NCBI RefSeq assembly: GCF_000718775.1
Contig: NZ_JOCB01000097.1
Coordinates: 1 to 32,198, forward strand
Length of the DNA: 32,198 nt
Direction of reading: 5' to 3'
DNA from: Streptomyces sp. NRRL S-31
Lineage (GTDB): Bacteria; Actinomycetota; Actinomycetes; Streptomycetales; Streptomycetaceae
In this document: one piece after another, positions 22,987-29,921 of the stretch
Layout of the letters: every line of letters starts with the position of its first letter
How positions within the stretch are numbered: the stretch's first letter is position 1
Notes under the pieces: generated by a model
The model's database searches: none
What the model saw: only the letters and a program-made list of their open reading frames with translations
Told to the model about the DNA's origin: nothing
Translations under genes and position numbers: made by a program

Positions 22987-24363
22987 ATGAAGGCCGTTCC
23001 GTGGACCCGTAGCCTCCCCGCACTGCTGCTGGCCGTCCTCGCCCTGGCGCTGACCACCGTGTTCGCGCCCGGGGCGAGGGCGGACACCGGCGTCTCGACG
23101 ATCGCCGCGGCCCTGCGCCAGAGCCCGGTCTACGTCGACCCGGCCGCCCGGGACCAGCTCTCCGCGGCCGACGCCGCCGCGCTCGCCTCCCGGATCAAGG
23201 ACGCCGACAGACCCCTGTTCATCGCGGTCCTCCCGGCCGGCTACCGCACCACCGACCTGTTCTCGGACGTCCGCGCCGCCACCGGCGTCACCGGCCTGTA
23301 CGGCATCCGCCTCGGCGACCGCTTCGACGCCCGCGCCGACTCCTCCGTCATGTCCGCCACCGCCCGGAAGAACCTGGTCGGCAGCGTCCAGGGCGAGAGC
23401 GCCAAGGCCCAGCTCACCGACTTCACCGACCGCGCCCTCGCCAACATGGGCGGCCACGCCCCGAAGAGCTGGGGCGGCTCGTCCGGCGGCGGCGACGGGG
23501 TCTCCGCCACCGCCCTGGTCACGACGGCCGCGGTCCTGGTGGCGGGCGGCGCGGGCGCCTACGCCCTGGTCCGCCGCAACCGCCGGCGCCGCGAGGAGGA
23601 GCAGCGGGCCGCGCTCGACCGGCTCCGGGTGGTCGTGGACGAGGACATCACCGCGTTCGGCGAGGAGCTGGACCGGCTCGACTTCAGCCCCGCCGAACCG
23701 GGCGCCGACGACGCCATGCGCGCCGACTACGAGCACGCGCTCGACGCCTACGACAGCGCGAAGCAGCGGATGGCCGCGGCGACGAAACCGGAGGACGTCC
23801 GCGGGGTCACCGAGGTGCTGGAGGACGGCCGCTTCTCCCTCGCCCTGCTGGCCGCCCGGCGCGAGCACCGCCCGCTCCCGGAGCGCCGCCCGCCCTGCTT
23901 CTTCGACCCCCGGCACGGCCCCTCGGTCACCGACGCCACCTGGACCCCGCCCGGCGGCGCCCCGCGCCAGGTCCCGGTCTGCGCGGCCGACGCCGCCCGG
24001 CTGGCCGACGGCCGCGACCCGGCGGTCCGCGAGGTCGACACCGAATACGGCCGCCGCCCCTACTGGGACGCGGGCCCGGCGTACGGCCCCTGGGCGGGCG
24101 GCTACTTCGGCGGCGGCGTGCTGCCCGGCCTCCTCGTCGGCACCGTGCTGGGCAGCATGATGGCCGCCCCCTCCTACGCGGCCGACTACGGCACCGGGTA
24201 CGGCGACTTCGGCGGGGGCGGCGACTTCGGCGGCGGCTACCAGGGCGGCGACGTCTCCGGCACCGACTTCGACCCCGGGGACTTCGGGGGCGGCTTCGGC
24301 GGCGGCGACTTCGGCGGGGGCGGCGACTCGGGCGGTGGCGGCGACTTCGGCGGGGGCTTCTGA
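22987..24363 (+). CDS. Secreted/membrane protein with TPM-like N-terminus and Gly-Asp-Phe-rich tail
   Basis: The 458-residue protein has a signal peptide (to ARA-D, residue 32) and an extracytoplasmic domain of about 130 residues similar in outline to TPM/YgcG proteins (SPVYVDPAARDQLSAADAAA). A membrane helix (VSATALVTTAAVLVAGGAGAYALV, about 170-193) and a charged coiled stretch follow. A Cys-containing domain (PPCFFDPRHGP, VPVCAADAARLADG), a second hydrophobic stretch (GVLPGLLVGTVLGSMMAAP) and a tail of FGGG repeats complete it. I know no proven function. The ATG at 22987 lies six bases after TAGTTT (22975-22980), so the mRNA is probably leaderless. Confidence 0.82.
   Translation: MKAVPWTRSLPALLLAVLALALTTVFAPGARADTGVSTIAAALRQSPVYVDPAARDQLSAADAAALASRIKDADRPLFIAVLPAGYRTTDLFSDVRAATGVTGLYGIRLGDRFDARADSSVMSATARKNLVGSVQGESAKAQLTDFTDRALANMGGHAPKSWGGSSGGGDGVSATALVTTAAVLVAGGAGAYALVRRNRRRREEEQRAALDRLRVVVDEDITAFGEELDRLDFSPAEPGADDAMRADYEHALDAYDSAKQRMAAATKPEDVRGVTEVLEDGRFSLALLAARREHRPLPERRPPCFFDPRHGPSVTDATWTPPGGAPRQVPVCAADAARLADGRDPAVREVDTEYGRRPYWDAGPAYGPWAGGYFGGGVLPGLLVGTVLGSMMAAPSYAADYGTGYGDFGGGGDFGGGYQGGDVSGTDFDPGDFGGGFGGGDFGGGGDSGGGGDFGGGF
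24190..24360 (+). repeat. In-frame GDFGGG-coding repeats
   Basis: The last 55 or so codons of the preceding gene repeat short units coding for GDFGGG and variants, giving a low-complexity DNA tract of ggcgacttcggcggn type. Such tracts often change copy number between strains. Confidence 0.7.
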
Positions 24364-24371
24364 GCCCCCGC

Positions 24372-24614
24372 TCAGCGGGCGAGGCCGCCCAGGAACTCGC
24401 TCCAGGTGCCGGGGGACAGGGTGAGCGCCGGACCGGCGACGACCTTGGAGTCGCGGACGTGGACGGCGGCGGGGTGGGCGGCGACCTCTACACAGTTGCC
24501 GCCCTCGCTGCCGCTGTGGCTGGACTTGCGCCAGGTGTAGGCGAGTTCGAGGCAGTCGCCGCCCTGGCTGCCGCTGTAGCTGGACTTGAACCACGCCAAT
24601 GCTGCGGTGTTCAT
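24372..24614 (-). CDS. DUF397 protein with duplicated motif
   Basis: The 80-residue protein carries the DUF397 signature twice: WFKSSYSGSQGGDCLELA (residues 9-26) and WRKSSHSGSEGGNCVEVA (28-45), followed by the usual VRDSK and TWSEFLGGL ending. Single-motif DUF397 proteins are partners of XRE/DUF5753 regulators in streptomycete WhiJ-like loci. The start overlaps the regulator stop in ATGA, so the pair is translationally coupled. The molecular role is not established; binding to and restraining the XRE partner has been proposed for such pairs. Confidence 0.93.
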   Translation of the reverse strand: MNTAALAWFKSSYSGSQGGDCLELAYTWRKSSHSGSEGGNCVEVAAHPAAVHVRDSKVVAGPALTLSPGTWSEFLGGLAR

Positions 24615-25432
24615 GACTCTCCTAGCAGTCCGTTCAGCAGGCGTGTGCTCTCGTCGGGTGAGAGGGCCTGTGACCGCAGCATTCCATATTGGAGGTGGTA
24701 GTCGCTGACCTCATCGGGATCGGTGACGAGAAAACTGGACCGTTGCACCTCCAGGTAGACCAAGCGCTCGTACTCGGGCGTCTCGAGGAGCACCATGGGG
24801 CCGTCGAGGCAAGCGTGCGGTGTCAGGTTCTTGGGCATGATCTGGAAGCTCATGTGGACCGGCTTGGTGTACTCCAGGATCTGCCGAATCTGCTCTTGCA
24901 TCACCTGCGGACCTCCGACCTGTCGCTGGAGGATGCTCTCCTCCAGGACGAAGTGCCCAACGGGCGGTCGCTCCCTCTGCCAGATCAACTGGCGTTCCAT
25001 ACGAGCGTTCACCCATTGCTCGGCCGTCTCGCTACCGAGTGCCGGGTAGCGGTAGTCGAAGACGGCGCGGCAGTAGTCCCGGGTCTGAAGGAGTCCAGGG
25101 ATCACCAGGCTCTGGTAGGACAGGATGCCCACCGCCTCCTGCTCATGATCCACCAGCCCCTGCGCGAACTGCACGATCCGGTCCCGCACCGGCAGCCGGG
25201 CCACCAGAACCGCTAACGCGTCGCCCGTGTCCAGCAGTTCGTCGAACTGCTCGGCCCGGTCGGGCTGGAGGGCGAGCCTCCCCTGCTCGATCGACCTCAC
25301 CGTGTCGACCGACAGATTCGCCAGCTCCGCGAACTGCTCCTGGGTGAGCCGCGCCTTCTTCCTGAAGTGCGCCACCAACGCACCCACCGCGTACCAAGAA
25401 CCGACCTTCTTGGACCTCATCGCCTCGTGCAT
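24611..25432 (-). CDS. XRE-family regulator with DUF5753 (WhiJ-like)
   Basis: The 273-residue protein starts with an XRE helix-turn-helix (about 17-70: LVAHFRKKARLTQEQFAELA, NLSVDTVRSIEQGR) and continues as a DUF5753 domain (IPGLLQTRDYCRAVF, ARMERQLIW, ESILQRQVGG, MSFQIMPKNLTPHA). WhiJ-type proteins of this class affect aerial development and antibiotic timing in Streptomyces. ATG 25432 has AAAGGA seven bases upstream. Its codons are less G/C-biased than those of neighbours, as is common for this regulator class. It forms a coupled pair with DUF397 and is divergent from an ATPase-domain gene, the standard three-gene layout. Confidence 0.93.
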   Translation of the reverse strand: MHEAMRSKKVGSWYAVGALVAHFRKKARLTQEQFAELANLSVDTVRSIEQGRLALQPDRAEQFDELLDTGDALAVLVARLPVRDRIVQFAQGLVDHEQEAVGILSYQSLVIPGLLQTRDYCRAVFDYRYPALGSETAEQWVNARMERQLIWQRERPPVGHFVLEESILQRQVGGPQVMQEQIRQILEYTKPVHMSFQIMPKNLTPHACLDGPMVLLETPEYERLVYLEVQRSSFLVTDPDEVSDYHLQYGMLRSQALSPDESTRLLNGLLGES

Positions 25433-25465
25433 GGCCGTTCCTTTCCCCCGTGCGCACCACGAGCC

Positions 25466-25533
25466 CTCGTAGTGGACTCGTAGCAATCAGCGCTACGACT
25501 TCACTCACTGACCCACTGTAGTGACTCACAGTG
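25466..25533. promoter_or_regulatory. Divergent WhiJ-like promoter region with repeated operator motifs
   Basis: The region has CTCGTAG twice (25466-25472, 25477-25483), a dyad CGTAGC/GCTACG with 7-nt spacer (25479-25497), and a dyad CACTGT/ACAGTG with 8-nt spacer (25514-25533). GTAGTGGACTC (25469-25479) recurs as GTAGTGACTC (25518-25527). TGTAGT at 25517-25522 is a likely -10 for the ATPase gene and lies inside the second dyad. These are good candidates for the sites of the XRE protein. Confidence 0.5.
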
Positions 25534-25544
25534 ACACTCGTCTC

Positions 25545-25973
25545 ATGAACGCGGAACCTCAAACCCCCCACACGCGCCAGGCGTTCTACCGCCGGGACCG
25601 CAGGTCGGTACGGATCGCACGGGAGTTCGCCCGCACGGCGCTGACGGACTGGGCCCATGCCGGGCGCGGCGACGACGTATTGCTCTGTGTGAGCGAACTG
25701 GCGACCAACGCCCTCCTCCACGGCGTCCCCGCCGGGCGTGGCTTCCTCCTCCGGCTGACCCTGCACGCCGACGGCGTCCTGCGCGTGGAGGTGCACGACA
25801 GCGGGGGAGGGGAGGTCCGGGTCCCGGACGGACTCCGTCAGGCGGGTGCGGAGGCGGAAGGCGGCCGGGGTCTGCTGCTCGTCGCCGCCCTCGCGGACAA
25901 GTGGGGCGTGGCGGAGCGGGACCCGGGCAAGGTCGTCTGGTGCGAGTTCGCGGCGCGGGACGGTCGCGTCTGA
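25545..25973 (+). CDS. RsbW-like histidine-kinase-type ATPase (anti-sigma-like)
   Basis: The 142-residue protein is a lone GHKL ATPase domain: the N-box SELATNALLHG, the G1 box VEVHDSGGGEVRV and the G2 box GGRGLLLVAALADKWG. Proteins of this size act as anti-sigma-factor kinases (RsbW/SpoIIAB type), but the many streptomycete copies beside XRE/DUF397 pairs have no defined target. No ribosome site is seen before ATG 25545; GTG 25521 is a possible earlier start but would lie on the likely -10 box. It belongs with the divergent regulator pair. A bidirectional hairpin follows. Confidence 0.9.
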   Translation: MNAEPQTPHTRQAFYRRDRRSVRIAREFARTALTDWAHAGRGDDVLLCVSELATNALLHGVPAGRGFLLRLTLHADGVLRVEVHDSGGGEVRVPDGLRQAGAEAEGGRGLLLVAALADKWGVAERDPGKVVWCEFAARDGRV

Positions 25974-26000
25974 ACCGGGCCGGTCGCCGGGCATGCCGGA

Positions 26001-26038
26001 GCGCCCGTCCTCTCCTGGGGGGAGTGGAGGACGGGCGC
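26001..26038. terminator. Bidirectional terminator between ATPase gene and YceI gene
   Basis: Arms 26001-26012 and 26027-26038 pair perfectly over 12 bp around a 14-nt loop. It lies between two converging genes and can serve both. Confidence 0.8.
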
Positions 26039-26082
26039 GCTCAGGGGGCGGGTGCTCCGAGGTCGGCTGGGCCGCCGGAGGT

Positions 26083-26700
26083 TCACGCGTTCTTGATGGC
26101 CGAGATGTCGAAGACGAGCTTGATCTTGTCGGAGACCAGGACGCCGCCGGTCTCCAGGGCCGCGTTCCAGGTCAGGCCCCACTCGGAGCGCAGCAGCTCG
26201 GTCTTGCCCTCGAAGCCGACGCGCTCGTTGCCGAACGGGTCCTTGGCGGAGCCGTTGAACTCCAGGTCGAAGGTGATCGACTTGGTGACGCCGAGCAGGG
26301 AGAGGTCGCCGGTGATGCGGTAGTCGTCGCCGCCCAGGGCCTCCGCCTTGGTGGAGCGGAAGGTCATGACCGGGTGCTCGTCGATCTTGAAGAAGTCGGC
26401 CGACTTCAGGTGGCCGTCGCGGTCGGCGTTGCCGGTCTCGATGCTGTCCATCTGGATGTCGAGCGTGGCGGTGGACTTGGACGGGTCGGCGCCGTCCAGG
26501 TGCAGGGTGCCGGTGAAGTCCTGGAAGCCGCCCTTGACGTTGGTGACCATGGCGTGGCGGGCGACGAAGCCGATCGTGCTGTGGCTCGGGTCGATCGTGT
26601 AGTCGCCGCTCAGCGCGGTGAGGTCGGTGCCGGCCGTGGCCTCGGCGGCGGGGGCGGCGATGGTGGCGGTGGCGGTGGCCTTGCGGCTGAAGATACCCAT
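26083..26700 (-). CDS. YceI-family protein
   Basis: The 205-residue protein has the YceI lipocalin-like fold sequence: GDYTIDPSHSTIGFVARHAM at the N-terminus, then VKGGFQDFTGTL, ADRDGHLKSADFFKIDEHPVM, ITGDLSLLGVTKSITFDLEF and a GLTWNAALETGG end. YceI proteins bind long isoprenoid chains and are linked to quinone or stress physiology. Unlike the periplasmic E. coli protein this one has no signal peptide; an Ala/Thr-rich 40-residue N-terminal extension takes its place, so it is probably cytoplasmic. GGAG lies eight bases before ATG 26700. A clear promoter with operator-like repeats is upstream. Confidence 0.92.
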   Translation of the reverse strand: MGIFSRKATATATIAAPAAEATAGTDLTALSGDYTIDPSHSTIGFVARHAMVTNVKGGFQDFTGTLHLDGADPSKSTATLDIQMDSIETGNADRDGHLKSADFFKIDEHPVMTFRSTKAEALGGDDYRITGDLSLLGVTKSITFDLEFNGSAKDPFGNERVGFEGKTELLRSEWGLTWNAALETGGVLVSDKIKLVFDISAIKNA

Positions 26701-26713
26701 GACGAGCTCCGTG

Positions 26714-26771
26714 GTTGAACGTTGAACTACCGATGTCCCTGAAGGTAGACCCATTCCGTTGATTTTTCAAC
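26714..26771 (-). promoter_or_regulatory. YceI promoter with four GTTGA half-sites
   Basis: On the minus strand TTGAAA (26770-26765) and TACCTT (26747-26742) are spaced 17 bp, a good vegetative promoter. GTTGA/TCAAC with a 4-nt spacer (26758-26771) overlaps the -35. Downstream, GTTGAAC occurs twice in tandem (26714-26727) in the leader. The arrangement suggests a MarR- or TetR-type repressor, not encoded next door. Confidence 0.65.
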
Positions 26772-26917
26772 TTCATCGTCTGCGTGACCATCCATGCGCG
26801 TTCGGTGATGCGGTACGCCCTCTGGCGCGGGCGGCGAACGCTCGGGCACCATCTGCCTGCACCCCCTGCACAGCCGCCCCCCACGCAGAGCCCGGCCCCC
26901 CTCGCAGGAAGGTCACC

Positions 26918-27433
26918 ATGAACCCGCTGAAGCCGCTGAGATCCCGCGCGTTCCTCACCTCGCTGGCCCTGGTCGCCGCCCCGGCCGTCGCCGTCCTCGG
27001 CACCGCGACCGACGCCTTCGCCGTCACCAAGATCAGTCATGCGACCGCCACCTCGATGTTCCGCCAGTCCGGCATCACCTGGTCGTCCTCGGGCAACTGC
27101 TCCGACCGGAACAACTCCACCTGTACGTCATTCGAACAGCTCAACCTCGCCACCGCACAGGGAGCCCAGACCCTCAAGAGCGCCAGCGGCTGCGCCCTCA
27201 ACATCACCGGCGGCACCGAGACCGGCCACGCCTCCGGCACGTACTCGCACTGGAACGGCTACAAGCTCGACTACGGCAAGAACACGTGCGTGACGTCGTA
27301 CGTCAAGAACACCTTCACGTACATCGGCCTCCGCGGCGACGGCGCCCCGCAGTACCAGTCCGGCTCTGGGAACATCTACGCCGACGAGGGCAGCCACTGG
27401 GACGTCCTCTACTACAACTGCGGCGGCTGCTGA
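26918..27433 (+). CDS. Small secreted protein with M15/VanX-like zinc peptidase motif
   Basis: The 171-residue protein has a signal peptide (MNPLKPLRSRAFLTSLALVA to about residue 38, AFA-V). The mature part is Cys-rich, so disulfides are likely. It carries SHWNGYKLD, in which His111 and Asp118 have the HxxGxxxD spacing of the LAS/M15 zinc peptidases, and DEGSHWD, in which Glu157 and His160 match their ExxH(W). M15 enzymes include D-Ala-D-Ala carboxypeptidases, VanX and phage endolysins. A secreted cell-wall peptidase is therefore predicted; the motif fit is mine and not a family match. AGGAAGG lies just before ATG 26918. The polysaccharide lyase gene starts 16 bases after its stop. Confidence 0.75.
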   Translation: MNPLKPLRSRAFLTSLALVAAPAVAVLGTATDAFAVTKISHATATSMFRQSGITWSSSGNCSDRNNSTCTSFEQLNLATAQGAQTLKSASGCALNITGGTETGHASGTYSHWNGYKLDYGKNTCVTSYVKNTFTYIGLRGDGAPQYQSGSGNIYADEGSHWDVLYYNCGGC

Positions 27434-27449
27434 ACCGGGGGCGAGGGCG

Positions 27450-29768
27450 GTGACCGGGCCCCTGGGCATGACCCGACGCGCACTGCTGCTGGCCGCCGCC
27501 CTCGCCGCCGCCCCGGCACCGGGCGCGCGGGCGGCCGACGGCGACCCGTACGAACCGCTGCGCCGCCGCTGGCTGGGCATCACGCTCGGCACCGGATACG
27601 ACCCGGCCGCCGAGCCGTACGCCTCCCGGCTCGCGCGACTGGGGCGGCAGGCGCGGGAGTTCCAGGCCACCATGGCACCCGGGCCGGTCTCGCTCTGGCC
27701 CGGTCACCCCTTCGACCCGCCGTCCGGCATCACCTTCGGCTACGGCCGGCTGTGGACCATGACCCAGGCGTACGTCCAGCCCGGCACCGGCACCACCGGC
27801 GACCCGGGCCTGCTCGCCGACGTCCTGCGCGGCCTCGACCACCTCTCCGCCACCGTCTACCACCCCGCCACCACCCCGTACGGCAACTGGTGGGAGTGGC
27901 GGATCGGCAGCCCCCGGCCGCTGATGGACATCACGGCCGCCCTGTACGAGCGGCTCGGCGCGGACCGGATCGCGGCGGCCTGCGCGGCCGTCGACCACTT
28001 CGTCCCGGACACCGCGCTCACCGACTACTCCGGCACCTCCACCGGCGCCAACCGCGTCGACCTGCGCCGTTCGGTCGCCCTGCGCGGTGTCCTCGGCCGC
28101 GACCCCGGCCGCATCGCCCTCGCCCGGGACGCCCTCTCGCCGGTCTTCCCGTACGTCACCGAGGGGGACGGCCTCTACGCCGACGGCTCCTTCGTCCAGC
28201 ACACCTCGGTCGCCTACTCCGGCACCTACGGCCAGGTCCTGCTCGACGGCCTCGGGCGGCTGTTCGCGCTGCTCGCCGGGACGGAGTGGGAGGTGACCGA
28301 CCCCGCCCGGCAGCACGTCCTCGACAGCGTCGAGCACGCCTACGCGCCCCTCCTCCACGACGGACTGGTCATGGACTGCGTCAACGGCCGCGCCATCAGC
28401 CGCGGTTACCTGCGCTCCGACGACCAGCACGTCCTGCGCGGCGACCACTACCACGGGCAGGCCCTGATCGCCGCCGTCGCTCTGCTCGCCGACGGCGCGA
28501 GCGACGCCGAGCGGGCGCGCTGGCACGGGCGGGTCAAGGGCTGGATCGAACGGGACACCGTCGTACCGGTGCTGACGGCACCGCAGTTCGGCGTGGCCGA
28601 CCTCGCCCGGCTGCGCGCCGTCGCCGACGCGCCGGGACCCGCCCTCCCGGAACCCCTCGGGCCCCGCCTCTTCCCGGCCATGGACCGCGCCGTCCACCGC
28701 GCGCCCCGGTTCACCGCGGCCCTCGCCATGGCCGGCGACCGCATCGCCCACTACGAGTGCGGCAACGGCGAGAACCCGCGCGGCTGGCACACCGGTTCCG
28801 GAATGCTCTCCTGGTGGACGCGGGACGGCGGCGACCAGTACACCGACTGGTACTGGCCCACCGTCGACTGGTACCGGCTGCCCGGCACCACCGTCTCCAC
28901 CCGGCGCCTCGCCGACCGGGCCGGCGGCGAGTGGGGCGCCCCCCGGCCGGACGTCCGCTGGGTCGGCGGCACCACGGACGGCCGGTACGCGGCCGTCGGC
29001 CAGCACCTCAAGGGCCTCGGCTCCACCCTGGAGGCCCGCAAGTCCTGGTTCTTCCTCGACGACGCCGTGGTCTGCCTCGGCGCCGGGATCAGCTGCGCCG
29101 ACGGCGTCCCGGTCGAGACCGTCGTGGACAACCGCAACCTGGGCGAGAGCGGCGCACCGGCCTTCGCGCGGGGCGCGCGCTGGGCCCACCTGGAGGGGCA
29201 CGGCGGCTGGCTGCTGCCGTACGGCGGCGCACTGCGCGCCCTCCGCGAGGACCGCACCGGCGCCTGGTCCGACATCAACACCACCGGCAGCCCCGAACGG
29301 CGCACCCGCCGCTGGCAGACCCTCTGGCTCGACCACGGCACCGACCCGGTGGCCGCCGGCTACGCCTACGTCCTGCTGCCCGGCGCCGGCCGCGCCGAGA
29401 CCGCCGCCCGGGCCGCCGACCGGCACTGGCTCACCCTCCTCGCCAACGACACCGGCGCCCAGGCCGTCGCCGTGCCCCGGCTGGGGCTGACGGCGTGGAA
29501 CTTCTGGCGGGCCGGTACCGTGGGGGACGTCACCGTCTCGGGCGGCGCGAGCGTGCTCGTCGTCCGCGGGGGCCGTACCGCCACCCTCCGGGTGAGCGAG
29601 CCATCGCGCACCGGGGCCCCGCTGGACCTGCTCTGGGACCGCCCCGTGCGCGCGGTCACCCGGGCCGGCGAAGGCGTCGAGGTCCTCTCGGCGGACCGCC
29701 GTCTGAGGCTGCGCGTCACTCCGGGGATGGCATGTGCCACCCTCGAATGTGAGGTGGCTCTCCGGTGA
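27450..29768 (+). CDS. Secreted polysaccharide lyase family 8 (hyaluronate/chondroitin/xanthan lyase type)
   Basis: The 772-residue protein has a twin-arginine-like signal (MTRRALLLAAALAAAPAPGA) and the PL8 alpha/alpha toroid: YGNWWEWRIGSPR with the aromatic patch (residues 145-157), catalytic Asn201 (GANRVDL), His251 (FVQHTS) and Tyr260 (GTYGQ). The Asn-His-Tyr spacing (50 and 9) equals that of the pneumococcal hyaluronate lyase as I recall it. A beta-sandwich C-terminal half follows (NGENPRGWHTGSGMLSWW). PL8 enzymes cleave uronic-acid polymers by beta-elimination; the exact substrate is not readable. GTG 27450 with GCGAGGG upstream is preferred; ATG 27468 is the alternative. It probably shares a message with the preceding gene. 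Confidence 0.9.
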   Translation: MTGPLGMTRRALLLAAALAAAPAPGARAADGDPYEPLRRRWLGITLGTGYDPAAEPYASRLARLGRQAREFQATMAPGPVSLWPGHPFDPPSGITFGYGRLWTMTQAYVQPGTGTTGDPGLLADVLRGLDHLSATVYHPATTPYGNWWEWRIGSPRPLMDITAALYERLGADRIAAACAAVDHFVPDTALTDYSGTSTGANRVDLRRSVALRGVLGRDPGRIALARDALSPVFPYVTEGDGLYADGSFVQHTSVAYSGTYGQVLLDGLGRLFALLAGTEWEVTDPARQHVLDSVEHAYAPLLHDGLVMDCVNGRAISRGYLRSDDQHVLRGDHYHGQALIAAVALLADGASDAERARWHGRVKGWIERDTVVPVLTAPQFGVADLARLRAVADAPGPALPEPLGPRLFPAMDRAVHRAPRFTAALAMAGDRIAHYECGNGENPRGWHTGSGMLSWWTRDGGDQYTDWYWPTVDWYRLPGTTVSTRRLADRAGGEWGAPRPDVRWVGGTTDGRYAAVGQHLKGLGSTLEARKSWFFLDDAVVCLGAGISCADGVPVETVVDNRNLGESGAPAFARGARWAHLEGHGGWLLPYGGALRALREDRTGAWSDINTTGSPERRTRRWQTLWLDHGTDPVAAGYAYVLLPGAGRAETAARAADRHWLTLLANDTGAQAVAVPRLGLTAWNFWRAGTVGDVTVSGGASVLVVRGGRTATLRVSEPSRTGAPLDLLWDRPVRAVTRAGEGVEVLSADRRLRLRVTPGMACATLECEVALR

Positions 29769-29771
29769 TGT

Positions 29772-29792
29772 CTTTGTCGCCTCCCTACAAAG
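29772..29792 (+). terminator. Weak hairpin after the lyase gene
   Basis: CTTTGT and ACAAAG pair (6 bp) around a 9-nt loop four bases after the lyase stop. It is a modest terminator candidate only. Confidence 0.3.
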
Positions 29793-29843
29793 CTGAGCCC
29801 TTCTGAGCAGTCGGAACGCTGCATGCGGCGATGGTTCTGTTCA

Positions 29844-29921
29844 CTGGTACCAGGAAAACGGGCCGGAGACTGTACAGAGTCGACGGCTCGCTTTTCTTGG
29901 TGTCCTTCGTAAGGTCGCTAC
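29844..29921 (+). promoter_or_regulatory. accB upstream region with two perfect palindromes
   Basis: CTGGTACCAG (29844-29853) and CTGTACAG (29870-29877) are perfect palindromes. TAAGGT (29910-29915) is a -10-like box whose start point would fall on the accB ATG at 29922, although AAGG could also act as a ribosome site. The region is less G+C-rich than the genes around it. Binding of a lipid-synthesis regulator is possible but not shown. Confidence 0.4.

Noticed and set aside
18414..23087. A 1557-codon minus-strand open frame across the GH30 and GH3 genes
   Set aside because: It runs antisense to GH3 and out of frame through GH30, whose signal peptides and catalytic motifs are unambiguous; composition is that of a shadow frame.
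24190..24360. A CRISPR or satellite array
   Set aside because: The repeats are in frame, variable and code for a Gly-rich tail; there are no spacers of regular length.
24372..25973. A prophage or integrated element around the regulator trio
   Set aside because: No integrase, tRNA, direct-repeat borders or phage genes are present; the trio is a normal chromosomal streptomycete unit.
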